From Thermoplasmata archaeon (GTDB lineage: Archaea; Thermoplasmatota; Thermoplasmata; Lutacidiplasmatales; UBA184), in contig JAKIVW010000077.1 in NCBI GenBank assembly GCA_022750355.1, forward strand, positions 1-8,706: a stretch of 8,706 nucleotides of DNA, in the 5' to 3' direction. Below are positions 6,458-8,706 of this stretch, one piece after another (position 1 is the first letter of the stretch; each line of letters opens with the position of its first letter). Below the pieces are notes generated by a model. It made no database searches. It was not told the origin of the DNA and saw nothing but the letters and a program-made list of their open reading frames with translations. The translations under genes and the position numbers were made by a program.

Positions 6458-7267
6458 ATGACGCGACGGTCCGCGGGAAAGGAGCGACTGGCCCGTACGT
6501 TCGACCGTTCGGCCGCGCTGTACGAACGGGGGCGCCCGGACTATCCCGCGAGCGCGATCCGCTTCGTCGCGGCCTCCTTCGGACTCGGACGGGGGTCGGT
6601 CGTGCTCGACCTCGCCGCCGGGACGGGCAAGTTGACCCGGGCCCTTCGCCCGACCGGGGCGACGATCGTCGCGGTCGAACCGATGCCCGGGATGCGTCGG
6701 GTCTTTCGTCGCGTCGTCCCGGACGTACCGGTGCTCGAGGGTCGGGCGGAGGAGATCCCGCTCCCCACCGCGTGCGCGGACGCGGTGTTCGTGGGCCAGG
6801 CCTTTCACTGGTTCCGGGGAGGGGCGGCCCTCCGAGAGATCGCCCGGGTCCTCCGACCGGAGGGCGTGCTGATCCTCCTCAGGAATGTTCGCGACGACCG
6901 GGTTCGCTGGTCCCGCGGACTGACGGAGATCGTCGAGCGGGCCGGCGGGTCGTCCACCCCCTCCCGTACCGCCGACCGGGGTTGGCGTCGACCGTTCCGC
7001 CGAGGGAACAGCCCGTTCACGGGCCTGCGGAAGCGGACATTTCCCCACGCCCAAGCGGCGACGCCCGTGACGATGCTCGCCCGCATCCTTTCGGTCAGTA
7101 CCGTGGCCTCTCAACCCGCCCCCGTGCGACGCCGGGTCGCCCGGGAGGTTCGCGCTCTCCTGGCGACGGACGCGCGCACTCGGGGGCGGAGGGTGGTCGA
7201 GCTCCCGTATCGAACGGAAGTGTTCTACTGCCGCAAACGGCCGTCCCGGCGAACGCGAGAGGGCTAG
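6458..7267 (+). CDS. Class I SAM-dependent methyltransferase, substrate unknown
   Basis: A 269-residue Rossmann-fold methyltransferase. Motif I is VVLDLAAGTGKLTRAL (48-63), the acidic ribose-binding end of strand 2 is IVAVEPMPGM (70-79, E74), motif II/III regions are EGRAEEIPLP (94-103) and DAVFVGQAFHWF (108-119), and LREIARVLRPEGVLIL (125-140) follows. The AFHWF motif and the C-terminal LPYRTEVFYCRK place it near the UbiE/trans-aconitate-methyltransferase-like group of small-molecule enzymes, but the substrate cannot be read. The first 15 residues and the stretch 165-200 are Arg-rich. An in-frame TAG at 6449-6451 limits the start to the ATG at 6458; no clear Shine-Dalgarno site precedes it. 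It is one of only two plus-strand genes in the window. It is divergent from ndk, and its stop overlaps the stop of the convergent nuclease gene within one CTAG. Confidence 0.85.
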   Translation: MTRRSAGKERLARTFDRSAALYERGRPDYPASAIRFVAASFGLGRGSVVLDLAAGTGKLTRALRPTGATIVAVEPMPGMRRVFRRVVPDVPVLEGRAEEIPLPTACADAVFVGQAFHWFRGGAALREIARVLRPEGVLILLRNVRDDRVRWSRGLTEIVERAGGSSTPSRTADRGWRRPFRRGNSPFTGLRKRTFPHAQAATPVTMLARILSVSTVASQPAPVRRRVAREVRALLATDARTRGRRVVELPYRTEVFYCRKRPSRRTREG

Positions 7268-7785
7268 GCCGCCCGTGCGTCGCACGATTCTCGCCAGGGG
7301 CAGTGCGTGCACCGCGCCACCGAGGGAGTGGCCCGCCCGTCGTACCGTCGGTCGACCTCGCGGCGCAGATCCAACAATTCTTCCCGGGCGGCCGCGTTCC
7401 ATGGGATCCGCGCCTCGCCGCCGTCCCCATATCGGACCACCCCATACGGGGGCGACCGCCCGGTCGTCTCCTCGACCAGGAGACAGTACGCCGCGACCTG
7501 GATCCGGTGGGAGCGGGGTACTCCGTTCCGGGGGGAGACGCGGCTCTTGAACTCGATCGGGACCAGGCGTCCGTCCGCGAGCCGGCGGAGCTCGTCCGGG
7601 CGCCCCGAGATCCGGTACCGTTCCGAGCGGAGGACGGCGGCCGCGCCGGGAGCCACGTCCACCGAGACGAGGGACCCGTAGCGCGCCTCGCGATGGCGAT
7701 GCGAGAGGGCCCGTACTGCGAGCAGCAGGACGACCGCCCCGAACAGGATCAGACCCGCTCCCTCGAGGATCGTTAGCGCAACCAC
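7264..7785 (-). CDS. Membrane-anchored Cas4/RecB-like nuclease, C-terminal half (separate frame)
   Basis: A frame of 173 codons from a GTG at 7785-7783, which overlaps the end of the upstream half-gene by 13 nt. It begins with a hydrophobic helix (about residues 3-25, rich in Leu/Val/Ala) followed by the basic stretch RALSHRHREARYG. It then carries the catalytic core of a PD-(D/E)XK nuclease: GRPDEL (D64), VPIEFKS (E78-x-K80) and QVAAYCLLVEE (Q96-x3-Y100). It ends in CTHCPWRESC (C159, C162, C168), three of the four cysteines that bind the 4Fe-4S cluster in Cas4-type enzymes. The fourth cysteine and the first catalytic His would come from the other half, so this piece alone should not be a complete nuclease. 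The start is uncertain: it may be an independent coupled gene or be reached by a -1 shift. No CRISPR array or other cas gene is present, so it would count as a solo Cas4-like protein. Confidence 0.75.
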   Translation of the reverse strand: MVALTILEGAGLILFGAVVLLLAVRALSHRHREARYGSLVSVDVAPGAAAVLRSERYRISGRPDELRRLADGRLVPIEFKSRVSPRNGVPRSHRIQVAAYCLLVEETTGRSPPYGVVRYGDGGEARIPWNAAAREELLDLRREVDRRYDGRATPSVARCTHCPWRESCDARAA

Positions 7786-8033
7786 ACGATCCCTCCCACC
7801 ACGGCGAGGATCCCCAGGGCGACCCCGGCCCAGTACCACCCGCCCCGTTCCGCCCGACGGAGCTCACCGCCGAGCTGTCGAGCGTGCGAGTGAATTCCCC
7901 GGGCCGAGCTGCGCTCCGAGGCGTCCGAGGGCCCGCCGGGGGGAGGATGGTGCCGGTACCAGTAGGAACGAGGACAGTACGCGTAGTCCGCGAGGTCGGA
8001 CGCGGTGACGAACGGCGTGTCCCCCGCGGACAT
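7773..8033 (-). CDS. Membrane-anchored Cas4/RecB-like nuclease, N-terminal half (separate frame)
   Basis: An 86-residue frame. VTASDLADYAYCPRSYWYRHH (9-29) is the typical opening of Cas4/Dna2-type nucleases, with C20 as the first iron-sulfur ligand. RGIHSHARQ (45-53) holds the conserved His of the first nuclease motif (H48 or H50). After RRAERGG comes a hydrophobic helix of about 19 residues (67-85) that ends at a TAA stop. The rest of the fold continues in a different frame immediately downstream, again starting with a hydrophobic helix. Read together the two give nuclease part, helix, short turn, helix, nuclease part, with basic residues on both outer flanks. Both soluble parts would thus sit on the cytoplasmic side of a membrane hairpin. 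The ATG at 8033 has a weak TATA-like element about 26 bp upstream. The stop is the only TAA among the twelve visible in the window, which raises the question of whether it is a true end. Confidence 0.75.
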   Translation of the reverse strand: MSAGDTPFVTASDLADYAYCPRSYWYRHHPPPGGPSDASERSSARGIHSHARQLGGELRRAERGGWYWAGVALGILAVVGGIVWLR

Positions 8034-8055
8034 CGTCGGTCCGTGAACCGTCCTA

Positions 8056-8063
8056 CCCTTACC
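8056..8063 (-). promoter_or_regulatory. Weak TATA-like box for the nuclease gene
   Basis: The minus strand reads GGTAAGGG, centred about 26 bp before the ATG at 8033. The position fits the leaderless pattern of neighbouring genes, but the sequence match is poor, and read-through from rpl24e (66 bp away) is an alternative. Confidence 0.3.
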
Positions 8064-8075
8064 GATTTCGTTCGA

Positions 8076-8092
8076 GGCGCGCGATGCGCGCC
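8076..8092 (-). terminator. GC hairpin after rpl24e, possible terminator or processing stem
   Basis: A perfect 7-bp inverted repeat, GGCGCGC and GCGCGCC with a 3-nt loop, begins 7 nt past the rpl24e stop on the minus strand. No U-tract follows it, so it does not look like a classic archaeal terminator. It may instead cap the mRNA 3' end or be a chance result of high GC. Confidence 0.3.
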
Positions 8093-8099
8093 GCGGCGC

Positions 8100-8528
8100 C
8101 TACTCCTTCGCGGCGGGCTTGTCGGCGGCCGGCTTCTTGGCGCGGCTGCGCGGCTTGGGGGCCGGCTTGGACTCCTCCGCGGCGGGGGGCGTCGGGGCGA
8201 CCGGGGCGGGAGCGGGAGTCGGGACTTCGACCGGGGGCGCCGGCGCGGGCGTCTTCGGTGCCGAGGTAATTCGGTCGCGCTTGCCTCCGCGCAATCCGGA
8301 TTTGCCGCCGACGGGTCGGGCGGCGGCCGCCGACCGGTCCGCGGCCTTCTTGAGCGCGTGGGCCCGCGTCCACTTCAGGCGGTGGCCGACGCGGCCGAGG
8401 TGGAGTTGCTGCTTCCGGCAGGAGGAGGTGCAAAAGTGGAAGATCGTGCCGTCGCGCTTGACGAACATCATGCCGGTGCCGGGTTCGATCTCGGCGGCAC
8501 AGAACGAGCACTGGCGCTTGACGACCAT
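8100..8528 (-). CDS. rpl24e: 50S ribosomal protein L24e with an extended Ala/Pro/Lys-rich tail
   Basis: A zinc-ribbon protein of the large ribosomal subunit. Residues 1-60 match the archaeal family: KRQCSFCAAEIEPGTGMMFV, then FCTSSCRKQQLHLGR and LKWTRA, with the zinc ligands C7, C10, C33 and C37 intact. The family is usually about 55-70 residues long in archaea, but this protein has 142. Residues about 62-95 are rich in Ala, Arg and Lys, 95-120 are almost entirely Ala/Pro/Thr/Val, and the end is a Lys/Pro/Ala tail ending in PAAKE. This tail should be disordered and could contact rRNA. The frame stays open with the same codon style to the TAG, so I read it as a real extension. It starts 10 nt after the rps28e stop, so the two are co-transcribed; the promoter is outside the window. 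Confidence 0.93.
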   Translation of the reverse strand: MVVKRQCSFCAAEIEPGTGMMFVKRDGTIFHFCTSSCRKQQLHLGRVGHRLKWTRAHALKKAADRSAAAARPVGGKSGLRGGKRDRITSAPKTPAPAPPVEVPTPAPAPVAPTPPAAEESKPAPKPRSRAKKPAADKPAAKE

Positions 8529-8538
8529 GGTCGATCCC

Positions 8539-8706
8539 CTACCGCACCGAGAGCTTTCGGGCTTCGCGCGCGGTCTCTCGCAGGATCAGGACGTCCCCCA
8601 GGCGGATCGGGCCGGCGACGTTGCGGGTGATGATCTTCCCGCGGTCGCGTCCGGCCAGCACGCGGACCTTCACCTGGGTGGCCTCGCCGGCCATCCCGGT
8701 GCGTCC
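8539..8706 (-). CDS. rps28e: 30S ribosomal protein S28e, C-terminal part only
   Basis: Partial gene whose 5' end lies beyond the right edge. The last 55 residues are visible: GRTGMAGEATQVKVRVLAGR, then the DRGKIITRNVAGP segment, IRLGDVLILRETAREARKL and the end SVR before TAG. These are the hallmark segments of S28e, a small OB-fold protein near the mRNA exit region of the archaeal and eukaryotic 30S/40S subunit. About 15 N-terminal residues are missing from view. In many archaea it lies in a cluster with L7Ae, L24e and Ndk. L24e follows here after 10 nt, and L7Ae would be expected just outside the window. Confidence 0.95.
   Translation of the reverse strand, partial: GRTGMAGEATQVKVRVLAGRDRGKIITRNVAGPIRLGDVLILRETAREARKLSVR

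Noticed and set aside
7786..7839. The upstream extension of the C-terminal nuclease frame from 7839
   Set aside because: These 18 codons read as charged Gly/Arg-rich sequence, while the other frame reads as a clean transmembrane helix over the same bases, so the GTG at 7785 is the earliest sensible start.
5927..7867. A 646-codon minus-strand frame ending as Ndk
   Set aside because: Everything upstream of the ATG at 6385 is Arg/Pro/Gly-rich shadow sequence opposite the methyltransferase and out of frame with the nuclease.
7264..8033. A CRISPR-Cas locus, suggested by the Cas4-like nuclease
   Set aside because: No direct repeats with spacers and no cas1, cas2 or effector gene are present in the window, so it is treated as a solo Cas4-like protein.
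1..8706. Insertion sequences, tRNA or rRNA genes, riboswitches
   Set aside because: I saw no transposase motifs, terminal inverted repeats, cloverleaf sequences or known aptamer cores. Gaps between genes are all shorter than 170 bp and are largely filled by promoters.

Overview
The window is a stretch of a high-GC archaeal chromosome (roughly two thirds G+C by eye). The archaeal assignment rests on gene content: ribosomal proteins S28e and L24e, a RadA-type recombinase start, a type II (archaeal/eukaryotic) methionine aminopeptidase, and TATA boxes about 26-29 bp upstream of start codons. The exact lineage cannot be fixed from this sequence. A high-GC euryarchaeal or Thermoplasmatota-like genome would fit, but that is a guess. 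I see no CRISPR array, insertion sequence, tRNA or rRNA.

Layout, right to left along the minus strand. At 8706-8100 lie the 3' part of rps28e and a complete rpl24e with a long Ala/Pro/Lys tail. Next, at 8033-7264, is a Cas4/RecB-like PD-(D/E)XK nuclease split into two overlapping reading frames. Each half carries one transmembrane helix at the break. A plus-strand SAM methyltransferase (6458-7267) runs tail-to-tail into it, sharing a CTAG palindrome as both stop codons. An ndk-tsaC-map operon follows (6385-4474): nucleoside diphosphate kinase, the threonylcarbamoyl-AMP synthase of the tRNA t6A pathway, and methionine aminopeptidase. These three, with the ribosomal proteins, form a loose translation neighbourhood.

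A plus-strand persulfide dioxygenase-like protein with an N-terminal rhodanese domain lacking its catalytic Cys (3384-4466) sits between map and a divergently transcribed malic enzyme (3218-1779). The malic enzyme overlaps a GNAT acetyltransferase by 4 nt (1782-1243). PurC (1193-234) and the start of radA (169-1) complete the left side, each with its own promoter.

Expression signals are regular. Most first genes look leaderless, with the TATA box 26-29 bp before the start codon. Two internal operon genes, and the one leadered first gene, have purine-rich Shine-Dalgarno sites. Ten of the twelve visible stop codons are TAG.

Most of the window is ordinary housekeeping. The part most worth a second look is the membrane-anchored, frame-split Cas4-like nuclease, followed by the rhodanese-dioxygenase fusion.
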